The notes: generated by a model not told the origin, from the letters alone. A stretch of 64,000 nucleotides of DNA from Pedobacter sp. Bi126 (GCF_918698245.1 NZ_CAKKMS010000001.1:310001-374000), one strand, 5' to 3'; counted from the first letter of the stretch, positions 17,474-27,340 are shown. Translations and numbers: made by a program.

Positions 17474-17962
17474 ATGAAAAGCGGTAAACAAGAAGCAGTA
17501 TTATTAGATAAAAAACAAGCGTTGGTAAAAGCCGAGCATTTTTGTGCTTACCAGGAGCGCTCGCAAAAGGAAGTACGGTATAAACTGGTAGAATGGGGCA
17601 TGCGTGGCGATGAGCTGGAAGAAATTATAAGCGAGTTGATTTTAAATAATTTTTTAAATGAAGAAAGGTTTGCAAAAAGTTATGCATCGGGTAAATTCAA
17701 CATTAAACACTGGGGCCGCGTTAAAATTAAACAGGGTTTAAAATTGAAAGGTGTACCGGATAAAATTCTGCAAAAGGCAATTTATAGCATCGATGACGAT
17801 GATTATTTACAAACGATAGAAAAATTGGCCATCAAAAAAGTGGAGAGTTTGAACGAAAATGATCCGTTTAAAAGAAAAAATAAGCTAATGAGCTACCTTC
17901 TGGCAAAAGGTTTTGAAACTGATTTAATTTTACTTGTACTGAAAGCCAGCAATTTAAATTAA
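17474..17962 (+). CDS. recX: RecX family regulatory protein
   Basis: 162 residues with the RecX three-helix repeats: YQERSQKEVRYKLVEWGM, LNEERFAKSYASGKF and KLMSYLLAKGFETDLI. RecX binds RecA filaments and modulates their activity. recA is not in this window. It is divergent from murF-alr with a 61-bp gap. Confidence 0.9.
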   Translation: MKSGKQEAVLLDKKQALVKAEHFCAYQERSQKEVRYKLVEWGMRGDELEEIISELILNNFLNEERFAKSYASGKFNIKHWGRVKIKQGLKLKGVPDKILQKAIYSIDDDDYLQTIEKLAIKKVESLNENDPFKRKNKLMSYLLAKGFETDLILLVLKASNLN

Positions 17963-17988
17963 ATATTAAATTTTTAACAAGAAATCTC

Positions 17989-18018
17989 TTGACAGAAATA
18001 TAAATCTGCCTATATTTG
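17989..18018 (+). promoter_or_regulatory. Promoter of tRNA-Gly/tRNA-Leu locus 1
   Basis: TTG (17989-17991), exactly 19 nt, then TATATTTG (18011-18018): a full match to the Bacteroidota TTG/TAnnTTTG promoter pattern, about 40 nt upstream of the tRNA-Gly. The same arrangement with the same spacing precedes locus 2. Confidence 0.8.
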
Positions 18019-18056
18019 CATCACCAAAACGAAACAACAACATCAGTTTTGTTCAT

Positions 18057-18129
<73 letters not shown>

Positions 18130-18132
18130 CCA

Positions 18133-18158
18133 AAATGCCTTCCTACCAGAAGGCATTT
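18133..18158 (+). terminator. Hairpin between tRNA-Gly and tRNA-Leu
   Basis: AAATGCCTTC and GAAGGCATTT form a 10-bp stem with loop CTACCA, followed by TATTTTAAAG. It is identical at 30378-30403. It may terminate some transcripts or be a processing landmark between the two tRNAs. Confidence 0.6.
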
Positions 18159-18201
18159 ATTTTAAAGTTAACCAAGCCGATGGAGATCGGTAGCGGATAA
18201 T

Positions 18202-18285
18202 GCTCGGGTGGTGGAACTGGTAGACACGCAGGACTTAAAATCCTGTGCTTTCAAAGGCGTGCGGGTTCGATTCCCGCCCCGAGTA
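18202..18285 (+). tRNA. tRNA-Leu(UAA), copy 1
   Basis: 84-nt class II tRNA. The acceptor GCTCGGG pairs with CCCGAGT (one G-T pair). The anticodon stem CAGGA/TCCTG holds CTTAAAA with anticodon TAA. A long variable arm (TGCTTTCAAAGGCGT) and canonical GGTTCGATTCC T arm are present. CCA is not encoded. Followed by an AAAACCTTTCAGAAATGGAAGG hairpin. Confidence 0.96.
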
Positions 18286-18360
18286 CTCAAAAAATCGAAC
18301 GAAAACCTTTCAGAAATGGAAGGTTTTGTTGTTTATAGTCATTTTTCTTTTAAGTTAATT

Positions 18361-18445
18361 GTCGATGGTGGAACTGGTGGACACGTCCCGACCTAAAGTC
18401 GGGATGCTTTCAAAGGCGTACGGGTTCGATTCCCACCCCGAGTAC
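18361..18445 (+). pseudogene. Degenerate tRNA-Leu copy (pseudo-tRNA 1)
   Basis: Retains the D-arm (GGTGGAACTGGTGGACACG), variable arm and T arm of the tRNA-Leu at 18202. The 5' acceptor strand has lost about 2 nt (GTCGATGG) and no longer pairs with the 3' CCCCGAGTA. The anticodon arm is replaced by a self-complementary segment (TCCCGACCTAAAGTCGGGA) that still displays TAA in a 7-nt loop. A trailing hairpin follows as in the parent. Confidence 0.8.
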
Positions 18446-18521
18446 ACACAAAAAAAATCGAACAAAAACCTTTCAGAAATGAAAGGTTTTTGTTTATAGT
18501 CATTTTTCTTTTAAGCTAATT

Positions 18522-18606
18522 GTCGATGGTGGAACTGGTGGACACGTCCCGACCTAAAGTCGGGATGCTTTCAAAGGCGTAAGGGTTCGATTCCCGCTCC
18601 GGGTAC
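18522..18606 (+). pseudogene. Degenerate tRNA-Leu copy (pseudo-tRNA 2)
   Basis: A second tandem copy, 161 bp after the first and nearly identical to it, including the replaced anticodon arm. Its 3' end is GCTCCGGGTAC, diverging from CCCCGAGTAC. The 5' acceptor strand again cannot pair. It shows that the altered form itself was duplicated in tandem after it arose. Confidence 0.8.
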
Positions 18607-18631
18607 AAATGGGAACCTTAAACATTTTTGA

Positions 18632-18669
18632 AGAAGGTTGCTCTTTTTGAAGCAACCCTTTCTTTTTTA
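18632..18669. terminator. Intrinsic terminator between the pseudo-tRNAs and the GH2 gene
   Basis: AAGGTTGCT and AGCAACCCTT pair around CTTTTTGA, followed on the plus strand by TCTTTTTT. It ends the tRNA cluster transcript. The minus-strand side is A-rich rather than T-rich, so its role for the converging GH2 gene is uncertain. Confidence 0.7.
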
Positions 18670-18686
18670 ATTTCAATACGTTATGG

Positions 18687-21125
18687 CTAATAACGAAGTG
18701 TGTGCTGAATTGCTTCTGGAGATGAACGCACTACAACCACAGCCTCGGCCAGGCCTGGAGCGCTTGCCTTCAACTTTATCGTTCCGGTGTTTTTGGTACT
18801 TTTGACGACCACCAGCGCCCGCCCTTTCCATGCCTTGCGTGAGTTGGAAACATAGAGGTCTTCATCTTTCAGGTTCGCATTGTCTACTCCAATAATCTTC
18901 CCTGGACCCTCAATATCAAAATTTACCCTGTTTTCAGAATTTGGCTGCAACACACCGTTTTTATCGGTCAGTTCAACAGTTACAAATACCAGGTCTTGTC
19001 CATTTGCGCTGATTTCACTGCGATCTGCCTTGAGCTTTATCCTGGCTGTATTTGCTGAGGTTCTGAGTATGGCTTTTTCCACTTCTTTACTATCCTGAAC
19101 ACCAACAGCAAGCAATTCTCCAGCAGCATAGGGAACGGCAAAAACAGCCTTAAACTCTTGGGCTATGCCGGTTTCCTTTTCTCCTATCAGTTTTTTATTA
19201 AGGTATAAACGAATCCTGGGATATTTGGAATAAACCTCTACCTGAAGCTGTTTACCCTCATATCCCGGCCATGTCCAGCTTTCCCAGGTTGGCCATACCG
19301 ACCACAATGTTTCTTTGATTTCTAACGGTTCCGGGGCCGGCTCACGGACGGCCAAATAGAGTTTTTCGTTATCGTTATACAGCATGCTCCGGTAATGGGA
19401 AATGGGTTTCCGCCATCCGGTCAGGTCAATATCGCCGCAGTAAGCGCCATGCCATGGAAAAAAAGTATTCTCCCAATGCTCACCAGGTGTCTCACCCGAA
19501 TAATAATAACGGCCTATGCCCGATTCGCCAAGGTAGTCGAGCGCAGTCCAAACAAAGTCTCCGATGATATAACTATTGTTATTTACAAGTTTCCAATTGG
19601 CAAAAGCATCTCTGGGATAAGATTCTGTTTGAACAATGATCCTGGAAGGTACTCTTTTATGATCTGCTATAGCCCTGTGCAACTGATAATTATAGCCAGC
19701 AACATCATGCTGCACCATTAATGGATCAAATATTTCCCAGTCCTTATCCCAGGTAGTCATTGCTGAGGTTACAGGACGGGTAGAATCAATTTCATGAACA
19801 GCGTTTACCAACATTTTTGCGGTTTGTACCGCCTGTGGTTCCTTCCTTTCTATGATCTCATTCCCTATACTCCACATGATTATCGAGGGATGATTCCTGT
19901 CTCTTAGTACCATTGCATCTATGTCTTTTTTCCACCACTCATCAAAATACATGGCATAGTCATATTTATTCTTGGCGGTCTTCCAACCATCAAATGCTTC
20001 ATCGATAACCAGCATCCCTAAGCGGTCGCATGCGTCCAAAAAGGCTTCAGAAGGGGGATTATGAGCAGTTCTTATGGCATTAAATCCTGCTGCTTTCAAC
20101 AGTTCAACCCGCCTTTGCTCGGCCCGATCAAAGGCAGCGGCGCCTAAACAGCCGTTATCATGATGCACACAGCCGCCATTGAGTTTTAGTGTCTGTCCAT
20201 TTAGCTGAAAACCATTCTCTGTCGTAAATCTTAATGAACGGATTCCAAAATCTGTCCGGTTGCCATCAATCACCTTTTTATTGGAGATAATATTAATTTG
20301 AGCCCGGTATAGGTTAGGTTTTTTTGGCGACCATAAAAGTGGCTTTTCTACCTGTATATCTTGTATTACCTCCTTTTCACTATGCGCTTCTAACCTGACC
20401 TGGGTTTGTATTGTACCTGACTTTTTCAGCCCTGGGTCAAGGAGATTGGTCTGAACCGTAACCATTTTAGCTAGCGCGGTTTCGTTCTTAACTCTTGTTT
20501 TAATCTTTACAGTGGCTTTTTTTTCAGCAACTTCAGGCGTAGAAATTGCTATCCCCCAATTGGGTATATGAACCTGTCCCGTTACCACCAGCCACACATG
20601 ACGGTAGATGCCGGAGCCGCTATACCAGCGGCTGTTTTTCTGTTTTGAATTATCTACCCTAACCGCAATCACATTTTGTTTTCCAAAATTAAGGTATGGA
20701 CTAAGATCATAAGTAAATGCCGAATACCCGTAAGGATAAGTGCCTAATGATTTTCCATTGATAAAAACTTCCGAATTCATGTAAACTCCTTCAAAGTTTA
20801 TGGAAATAAGCCTTCCCTTCCAATCAGACGGCACCATAAATTTCTTTCTATACCAGCCTGTTCCCGATGGAAAAAAACCTCCGTCTCCACCAGTCGGATT
20901 TTTCGGACTGATCTTCCCTTCAATGCTCCAATCGTGCGGCAGATCGAGGGCTCTCCAATGCTGATCATCAAATTCAAAACTGCTTCCTCCCTTAACATCT
21001 CCCAGGTTAAATTTCCAATCATGATCAAAGAGCTGTTTACGCTGTAACTCCTCTTGCGCAATTAAAGCCAAAGGGCCAACTGCTATGAGTAATATTAAAA
21101 GGATCAAAGATTTGAAAAAAGACAT
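18687..21125 (-). CDS. Glycoside hydrolase family 2, beta-galactosidase-like
   Basis: 812 residues with a signal peptide (residues 1-23, cleavage near AQE), so periplasmic. Domains in order: GH2 sugar-binding sandwich (about 35-185), Ig-like domain (about 190-295), TIM barrel (about 300-600), then DUF4982-type and invasin-like Ig domains. The acid/base is Glu423 in SIGNE, and the probable nucleophile Glu501 in QTESYP. It likely releases beta-galactose from a glycan side chain. With the neighbouring PL1 lyase, pectic galactan or arabinogalactan is a plausible substrate, by inference. Confidence 0.9.
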   Translation of the reverse strand: MSFFKSLILLILLIAVGPLALIAQEELQRKQLFDHDWKFNLGDVKGGSSFEFDDQHWRALDLPHDWSIEGKISPKNPTGGDGGFFPSGTGWYRKKFMVPSDWKGRLISINFEGVYMNSEVFINGKSLGTYPYGYSAFTYDLSPYLNFGKQNVIAVRVDNSKQKNSRWYSGSGIYRHVWLVVTGQVHIPNWGIAISTPEVAEKKATVKIKTRVKNETALAKMVTVQTNLLDPGLKKSGTIQTQVRLEAHSEKEVIQDIQVEKPLLWSPKKPNLYRAQINIISNKKVIDGNRTDFGIRSLRFTTENGFQLNGQTLKLNGGCVHHDNGCLGAAAFDRAEQRRVELLKAAGFNAIRTAHNPPSEAFLDACDRLGMLVIDEAFDGWKTAKNKYDYAMYFDEWWKKDIDAMVLRDRNHPSIIMWSIGNEIIERKEPQAVQTAKMLVNAVHEIDSTRPVTSAMTTWDKDWEIFDPLMVQHDVAGYNYQLHRAIADHKRVPSRIIVQTESYPRDAFANWKLVNNNSYIIGDFVWTALDYLGESGIGRYYYSGETPGEHWENTFFPWHGAYCGDIDLTGWRKPISHYRSMLYNDNEKLYLAVREPAPEPLEIKETLWSVWPTWESWTWPGYEGKQLQVEVYSKYPRIRLYLNKKLIGEKETGIAQEFKAVFAVPYAAGELLAVGVQDSKEVEKAILRTSANTARIKLKADRSEISANGQDLVFVTVELTDKNGVLQPNSENRVNFDIEGPGKIIGVDNANLKDEDLYVSNSRKAWKGRALVVVKSTKNTGTIKLKASAPGLAEAVVVVRSSPEAIQHTLRY

Positions 21126-21311
21126 GGCCTATATATTTGGTGTTATTAAATATAAAAAACAAACGTTAAAATAACGATTATTATTCACCCACAGTATGAC
21201 TACATCAGTGATGTAGGAAAAGAAAAATGTGACCCGTTCGATCTAGGTCATCATCAGCACATCTTTTTTGCAACAGCAAAACTTATTTGCGATAAACAGA
21301 TTTGATCTGTC

Positions 21312-22424
21312 TTATTGTTTTTTGGCGAGTTGATTCTGAACTTCCTTCAGTACGTCACCATGAAAATATCCCGACCATTTGGATACAATTTTTCCTTTGG
21401 GATCAATAAGTACAAATGTTGGATAACCCGTAATACCATACTTGATGATCGTTTCCCCATAAAATCCTTTCCCATCCCAAAGACTTAGCCATTGCGGTTG
21501 GTCTCTATTTACACCCTTTAACCAGGTTTCTTTACCAGCGTCCACTGAAAATGAAATTATGTCCAGCTCCTGACGGTATGCCTGTGAGATTTTTTTTAAT
21601 TCGGGAACCGATTCTATACAAGGGCCGCAGTATGTGACAGAAAAATCCAGCAGTACATATTTGCCTTTTATTTCCGATAAAGTATGGCGCTTTCCATCCC
21701 TATCAAAACCGTTGAAATCAGCATAAACATCCCCTACTTCAAGCGCATCACCCACGGTTAAAAAAGTTTTAATGCGCTTTGCATAAGAGGTGTTTTTGAA
21801 CGTTGAATTCAGTGCGTTATAAAATTTACTGATGGTGTCTTTTGGAAAATCTCTTTTAAGGTAGAACAAGGCATCGAGTGCTTCATAACTATTCAGGTTC
21901 TGTTTCACAAAATCCTTTCTAATGAGCATATCCAAACTGTCCAGCCTAGCAATAACCTTCCATATTGCCTTACCTTTTGATTTCGCGCTATCCCCAGTCA
22001 AGGCCTGGTATTCTTCTACCAATTTGCTCCGCTTCTTATAACCTTCTTTGGTCAGGTAGATCATTTTGTTGTGCATGTCCTGAGTCTTAGAACCCGTTAT
22101 TTTCAGATCAAAAGGAAAATCCTTGATATCCCCTCTTACATTGATCTTTTCATTTCCCATCAACAATGTGAAGTAATAAAACTTTTGCCCGGCATTTGTG
22201 GTAACCCATAAAGATTGGGGTTCTGCCTTGAGTTTTCCTTTAAAACTTAAAAAATTGTTTTTGATTATTGCGCTATCAATATTAGTATCGAAGGTGACAT
22301 CGTTTAAATAAAATTTCGTACCATCCTCAAAACCAGTAATTTGAGCATTGATCGCATATTGTTGCGCAAGGGATTTAGTATTAATGAATATCCCGAGAAG
22401 CAAGAGCAGAAAAGCGTTTTTCAT
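21312..22424 (-). CDS. TlpA-like thioredoxin-fold protein with DUF4369-like N-domain
   Basis: 370 residues from the ATG at 22424; an upstream in-frame ATG would spoil the signal peptide (KNAFLLLLLGIFINTKSLAQ). The N-terminal beta domain (about 25-110) resembles DUF4369. The C-terminal thioredoxin domain has CGPC (266-269) and the cis-proline loop GYPTFVLID. The residue before CGPC is Tyr, not the usual Trp. It probably acts as a periplasmic disulfide reductase. It lies between the GH2 and SusD genes, as TlpA-like genes often do in such loci. Confidence 0.85.
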   Translation of the reverse strand: MKNAFLLLLLGIFINTKSLAQQYAINAQITGFEDGTKFYLNDVTFDTNIDSAIIKNNFLSFKGKLKAEPQSLWVTTNAGQKFYYFTLLMGNEKINVRGDIKDFPFDLKITGSKTQDMHNKMIYLTKEGYKKRSKLVEEYQALTGDSAKSKGKAIWKVIARLDSLDMLIRKDFVKQNLNSYEALDALFYLKRDFPKDTISKFYNALNSTFKNTSYAKRIKTFLTVGDALEVGDVYADFNGFDRDGKRHTLSEIKGKYVLLDFSVTYCGPCIESVPELKKISQAYRQELDIISFSVDAGKETWLKGVNRDQPQWLSLWDGKGFYGETIIKYGITGYPTFVLIDPKGKIVSKWSGYFHGDVLKEVQNQLAKKQ

Positions 22425-22636
22425 ATATCCCCAAAGTAAGATTTTTCTTGGCAAAATACAATTTGCAAACAGATGAATTTCTTCAACAACCTGTCTATTC
22501 CCAGATTACCCGGCACCCTTAAGCGATGTGCATTTTTTAATTTGTTCGCCGGTTAAAAGGAATCAAATGAACTGGTTTGGCCAACAACACCCTTTCAATC
22601 TTTCCAATGAATGAACGATAAAGAAGAAAACAACAA

Positions 22637-22669
22637 AAAAATGCCGCTTGAAAGCGGCATTTTCTCAAT
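22637..22669 (-). terminator. Intrinsic terminator after susD
   Basis: AATGCCGCTT and AAGCGGCATT form a strong stem followed by seven T residues on the minus strand, 50 bp past the end of susD. It separates the susCD unit from the thioredoxin and GH2 genes, which then need their own start or read-through. Confidence 0.85.
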
Positions 22670-22719
22670 ATAGTTCCAAAACAGGTAAAAGTTTCCAGAA
22701 CGGCTGTTCTGGAAAAAAC

Positions 22720-24357
22720 TTACTGATAACCAGGGTTCTGTTTAAATTCGTCCTTATTGGTTACCGCATCTACCTGTGTTCTTGGGATGGGGCGTACAAG
22801 ATGGAAGTCCTGTATTCCCCCTGCAGCATTCGGATTATTTGCCTTAACCCTTTCAATGAGTTTACCTGTCCGTTTTAGGTCGAACCAGCGTAGCTGTTCG
22901 CCTGCAAATTCTCTTGCCCGTTCATCAAGGATCAGGTCTAAGGTTACCTGGCTACCGGTAAGCTGCATTTCGGCAACTTTACCTGCCTTAGCTGCCCTTG
23001 TACGCACAACATTTAAATAGGTTGCAGCCTGATCGGGATTTCCCAGATTGAATTCTGCTTCGGCGGCAATGAGATAAAGCTCAGCAAAGCGGATCACATA
23101 ACTGTCACGTGCACTCTGTGCCTCATTTGTACTCGTTCTGGTGGGATCATCAAACTTATTGAGTGATACATAATGTAATTGGTCTTTTACTGTTCCGTTT
23201 GCATTATACACCGCATTCCGGTCGTATACCTTATAAAGCTTGCCGATCGGTGCATACACCTTTTTTGTTGCAAATACAGCGGTATCTCCTATGGCCATAC
23301 CCGCTGGCCTCGAGGTACTATTTGCAAACCATACGGTCTTAAATGAACCTTCATAGCGCGCATCGTTATCAGAATAAAGATCCAGCAGGAACCTGGTTGG
23401 CATATACCTGTTAAACGGCCGCCCGTTGGCAATATCCCTGAACATACCCGCTTGGTCGTCGTATTTCATAGCAAAAAGCATATGGCCATTATTGCTTCCC
23501 CTACTGTGCCCTAGCGGGTTTAATATCGGATCGGAAAGGTCGTTCAGGGAAAGATTTACGGCATAGTTTACCGCGTATACCACTTCTTTATTCTTAAGGT
23601 TCGACATTTTCCATAAATCGGCATAATTAGGCAGCAAGGTAAAACCATAGCCACCATTAATTACAGCAAGTGCCATGGCCTTTGCTTCAGTGTATTTTTT
23701 CTGGGTGAGGTACATCCTTGCCAAAAATGCCTGGGCCGCAGGTTTTGTAACCCTTCCATAATCTGTGGTTGTAACCGGAAGCCGTTCGACTGCAAAAAGT
23801 AGGTCTTCAATAATCTGTTTGTTAAAGGTTTCAACAGGTGTCTTATTTGCTGTGGTAATTACGCCCTGGGTTTCTGCAAGCGAAAAATGTACTCCGCCCC
23901 AAGTCTCTACAATATGCCAGTAATAAAATGCCCTTAAAAACCTGAGTTCAGCCTCTCTTATTGGACGTGCCGTAGCAGACAGGCCAGCGCCGAAAATCCT
24001 GTTGATCCCTGTATTGCAAAGGTTCACAGCAGCATAAAGCTGTTGCCATTCTGTGGTAATGGCGCCATTTGTTCCCTGAAGGTTAATGTACTGGGTAAGG
24101 TCAGTTGCCACATCTCCGGCACCGCTCATCCAAATGTCTGTTCCCATTTCTGAAAGACCAAACCCTTCTTCTTTCCCATACCACCAGCGTTGGTAGGAAT
24201 AGGCCGCGTTTACCAATGTTTCAAATCCTTCAGGGGTGGTGAAAACGCTTTCGGCAGTCATTCCCGACGGGTTGTATTCTTTTAACGATTTCTGGCAGGA
24301 TGCAGTCAATGTGATTACACTTAACAACAGCAGTCCTTTAAATATATATTGTTTCAT
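22720..24357 (-). CDS. SusD/RagB family nutrient-binding outer-membrane lipoprotein
   Basis: 545 residues from ATG 24357 (MKQYIFKGLLLLSVITLTASC); a frame extends further up but lacks a signal sequence. The lipobox LTASC places it on the outer membrane surface. The TPR-rich SusD fold is indicated by LRFLRAFYYWHIVETWGGV and RFAELYLIAAEAEFNLGN, with the C-terminal GEQLRWFDLKRTGKL. It captures oligosaccharides and closes over its SusC partner, encoded immediately upstream. Confidence 0.95.
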   Translation of the reverse strand: MKQYIFKGLLLLSVITLTASCQKSLKEYNPSGMTAESVFTTPEGFETLVNAAYSYQRWWYGKEEGFGLSEMGTDIWMSGAGDVATDLTQYINLQGTNGAITTEWQQLYAAVNLCNTGINRIFGAGLSATARPIREAELRFLRAFYYWHIVETWGGVHFSLAETQGVITTANKTPVETFNKQIIEDLLFAVERLPVTTTDYGRVTKPAAQAFLARMYLTQKKYTEAKAMALAVINGGYGFTLLPNYADLWKMSNLKNKEVVYAVNYAVNLSLNDLSDPILNPLGHSRGSNNGHMLFAMKYDDQAGMFRDIANGRPFNRYMPTRFLLDLYSDNDARYEGSFKTVWFANSTSRPAGMAIGDTAVFATKKVYAPIGKLYKVYDRNAVYNANGTVKDQLHYVSLNKFDDPTRTSTNEAQSARDSYVIRFAELYLIAAEAEFNLGNPDQAATYLNVVRTRAAKAGKVAEMQLTGSQVTLDLILDERAREFAGEQLRWFDLKRTGKLIERVKANNPNAAGGIQDFHLVRPIPRTQVDAVTNKDEFKQNPGYQ

Positions 24358-24376
24358 TATGTTTTCCTTTAATTTT

Positions 24377-27340
24377 CTAAAAAGTTGCATTCAGTCCGAA
24401 GGTGTATAGTTTGGTCATCGGTGCATTTTCCGATCCCCCTCTTTCAGGGTCATACTCCTTTAAAAATGCTGAGCGGGTGTAGGTGAATGGGTTTCTTGCC
24501 GTAGCATATAAACGCAGGCTTTTAACAAAACTCTTCTGGATAACTTCTTTTGGAACGGTATAACCCAGGGTGATGTTACGCAGCCTTACATAAGACCCAT
24601 CTACATAACCTAGGGATGAGGAATAAAGCGTTGAGGCCAGGGAAATATTTTTATTGGGACGCGGATAATCGTTGCTCGGGTTTTCTGGAGTCCAGTAGTT
24701 GATAACAGTTGTACTATTGCCAACGCCCTGCGGATCATACCTTCTTAAAAAGTCCGGATAAATGGTCTGTCCAATTCTGGCAAAAATATAAACGTTAAGG
24801 TCCCATGATTTATAACTAAGGGTGTTTTCAAGCCCTCCGCTCCATTTTGGCCTGTTGGTACCAATAATCTTCCTATCATTGGTTGCATCTATTTTCCCGT
24901 CGCTATTCAGATCGGCCACATGTATATCGCCCGGCTTCTGTCCATATTTTGCAGCTTCTGTTTCCTCTCCGATTTGCCAAATCCCGATTTTCTGATAATC
25001 GTAAAAGGCCTGTACAGGTGAGCCTACAAACCAGGAGTTGAGCACATCCGATTGTGCGCCGCCGGCAAGTTCCGTTATCTTTTCAACATTTCTGCTAAAG
25101 GTGAGGTTTGTAGACCATTTGAAATCCCTGCTCTCCATGTTTTTCGAAGAAATAAAAATTTCAATTCCCTTGTTCCTTGTTTTGGCAATATTCTGGGTTA
25201 CTGAAGTCACCCCATCAGTTGGAGGCAAACTTCTATTAAGAAGTAGGTCGTAAGTTTTAGAATCATAATAGTCGAAAGTTGCTGTAATCCTGTTTTTGAA
25301 CAATCCAATCTCCAGACCGAAATCGCTTGTTTTAGTCTTTTCCCAGGTGAGATCAACATTTCCGATCCTTGGAGAATAGGTATAGGCCGGTACAGCTGTT
25401 TCGTCGTAGCCGAAAGCTATCCTTGAAAGGCTGCTCTGGGTAGAATATGCGCCAATATTATCGCTTCCCGCAATACCGTAGCTGTATTTTACCTTCAGGT
25501 CGCTGATTACCTTATTATCCTTCAGGAACTGCTCATCACTGATTCTCCAGGCAACAGCAGCCGAAGGGAAGAATGCCCATTGATTGGCCTCTGCAAGTTT
25601 AGAAGAGCCGTCAGTACGTCCGGTGGCGGTTAATAGATATTTCCCTTTATAGGCATAATTAATCCTGCCGGCATAAGAGATCAGGTTGCTCATGTTATAG
25701 GCGGTAGTAACCGCCTGGTTCTGGGTGTTGCCCAAGGCATAAAAAAGCTGCGATTTGAGCAATTGGTTCTCTCCCGATGCAGCGATATTGTCAGACCGGT
25801 TAAAAAGCATACTATTAATCCCTGTGAGGGTAAACGAGTGGTCTTTTATTTCCTTGTTATAGGTTACAAAGTTTTCAATATTGATTAGATGGCTGTTCGA
25901 GGCCGAATATGTGGCCTTTGGAACCGAACCATTCCTGTCAATCGAATACCGGTCGGCAAATGTACCTGTTCTGTCGGTATTCAGGTTTGCACCCACATTC
26001 GACCTGATGACAAGCCCTTTTATTGGTTTTAGCTCCATGTAAGCAGACAAGAGTGTACGGTTGATGATCGATTTTCCAGAATATACATCCGGCTGCTCAT
26101 CTGCAAGGGGATTCACAGAAGTTCCTGCAAGCGGATAGACAATAAAATTGCCTTGCGCGTCGAAAGCATCACCCAAAGGCGATATTTTGTTGGCCTGGTT
26201 TAAGGGATCCCTTCGGTTATCTATCTCGTAATGGGTAAACTGTGCCTGCATTCCCGTTGTGAAATACTTTCCGATGTTCTGATCGAGGTTTAACCGCGCC
26301 GAGTAACGTGCCGATCTGTCATTTTTGAGGATTCCTTTTTCATTTAAATAATCGAGCGAAAAGTAGGCTTTGGTTTTTTCGGTTCCGGCCCTAACACCGA
26401 GCTGGTAATCCTGTTGGCTACCATCGTGGAGCAACAGATCCTGATAATTGGTAAACTGGTTATTCTGAACGGCTGCATACTCGGCCGAATTGAAGATCTT
26501 GATATCATCGGCAGGGCTGGCCCAGTTTCCTGTGGTACGATAGGCCTGGCGGCGCTGCTCAACAAATTGCTGGCCATCCATTACACCCGGATACCGTGCA
26601 ACCTGCGAGATCCCGTAATAGGAATTAAGTGATACAACAGCCTGTCCGGAAATTCCTTTTTTAGTGGTTACCAGGATTACACCATTGGCGCCTCTCGATC
26701 CGTATATTGCAGTAGAGGAAGCATCTTTGAGTATTTCCATTGAAGCAATATCGTTCGCATTTAGATCCTGCAAACTTCCGTACTGCACACCATCAACAAT
26801 AATAAGCGGACCGTTTCCTGCTGAAATGGAACGGGTACCCCTGATATTAATATTAACGCCCGATGAAGCTGAGCCACTGCTTCTGGTAATATCAACACCC
26901 GGTACTTTTCCCTGAATAGACTCAAGGGGATTTGCCGAAGGCACTTTAGCAATATCATCCCCTTTAACAGATACAACTGAGCCTGTTAGGTCACGTTTTT
27001 TTACCGTTCCATATCCAATAACAACAACGTCGTTCAGGTTGGTTTCGTCTGCCGACATCTTGATACTAATTTGACGCTGTGTGCCCACAGTTACTTCGCG
27101 GTTCGCATAACCCACATAATTAAAAACGAGCACAGCAGCATTGTCTGGTACACTTATGCTAAATTTCCCATTGCCGTCTGAACTTGTGCCCTGGGTAGTG
27201 CCCTTAAGGAGTATACTCACCCCAATAAGGGTTTCACCGGTTTTGGCATCCGATACCTGGCCGGTAACGGTATGGTTCTGCGCTGCAGCTGTAAAAAAAA
27301 GCAGACAGCACATAGCCAACGATAGATACAATTTGATCAT
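24377..27340 (-). CDS. SusC/RagA family TonB-dependent outer-membrane transporter
   Basis: 987 residues: signal peptide (1-20), a carboxypeptidase-D-like beta sandwich (about 24-105, TVTGQVSDAKTGETLIGVSI), plug domain (VVVIGYGTVKKRDLTGSV onward), and a 22-strand barrel ending in Phe (NATF). It imports glycans with energy from TonB. No N-terminal signalling domain or FecI/FecR pair is near. It is the first gene of the susCD unit; a 540-bp gap with candidate LacI-type operators separates it from the divergent lyase. Confidence 0.96.
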   Translation of the reverse strand: MIKLYLSLAMCCLLFFTAAAQNHTVTGQVSDAKTGETLIGVSILLKGTTQGTSSDGNGKFSISVPDNAAVLVFNYVGYANREVTVGTQRQISIKMSADETNLNDVVVIGYGTVKKRDLTGSVVSVKGDDIAKVPSANPLESIQGKVPGVDITRSSGSASSGVNINIRGTRSISAGNGPLIIVDGVQYGSLQDLNANDIASMEILKDASSTAIYGSRGANGVILVTTKKGISGQAVVSLNSYYGISQVARYPGVMDGQQFVEQRRQAYRTTGNWASPADDIKIFNSAEYAAVQNNQFTNYQDLLLHDGSQQDYQLGVRAGTEKTKAYFSLDYLNEKGILKNDRSARYSARLNLDQNIGKYFTTGMQAQFTHYEIDNRRDPLNQANKISPLGDAFDAQGNFIVYPLAGTSVNPLADEQPDVYSGKSIINRTLLSAYMELKPIKGLVIRSNVGANLNTDRTGTFADRYSIDRNGSVPKATYSASNSHLINIENFVTYNKEIKDHSFTLTGINSMLFNRSDNIAASGENQLLKSQLFYALGNTQNQAVTTAYNMSNLISYAGRINYAYKGKYLLTATGRTDGSSKLAEANQWAFFPSAAVAWRISDEQFLKDNKVISDLKVKYSYGIAGSDNIGAYSTQSSLSRIAFGYDETAVPAYTYSPRIGNVDLTWEKTKTSDFGLEIGLFKNRITATFDYYDSKTYDLLLNRSLPPTDGVTSVTQNIAKTRNKGIEIFISSKNMESRDFKWSTNLTFSRNVEKITELAGGAQSDVLNSWFVGSPVQAFYDYQKIGIWQIGEETEAAKYGQKPGDIHVADLNSDGKIDATNDRKIIGTNRPKWSGGLENTLSYKSWDLNVYIFARIGQTIYPDFLRRYDPQGVGNSTTVINYWTPENPSNDYPRPNKNISLASTLYSSSLGYVDGSYVRLRNITLGYTVPKEVIQKSFVKSLRLYATARNPFTYTRSAFLKEYDPERGGSENAPMTKLYTFGLNATF

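Noticed and set aside
18208..18396. Open frame across tRNA-Leu copy 1 (similar one at 30380-30637)
   Set aside because: It covers the tRNA and its trailer and is a by-product of tRNA sequence.
18361..18606. The degenerate tRNA-Leu copies as working tRNAs
   Set aside because: The 5' acceptor strand lacks two bases and cannot pair with the 3' strand.
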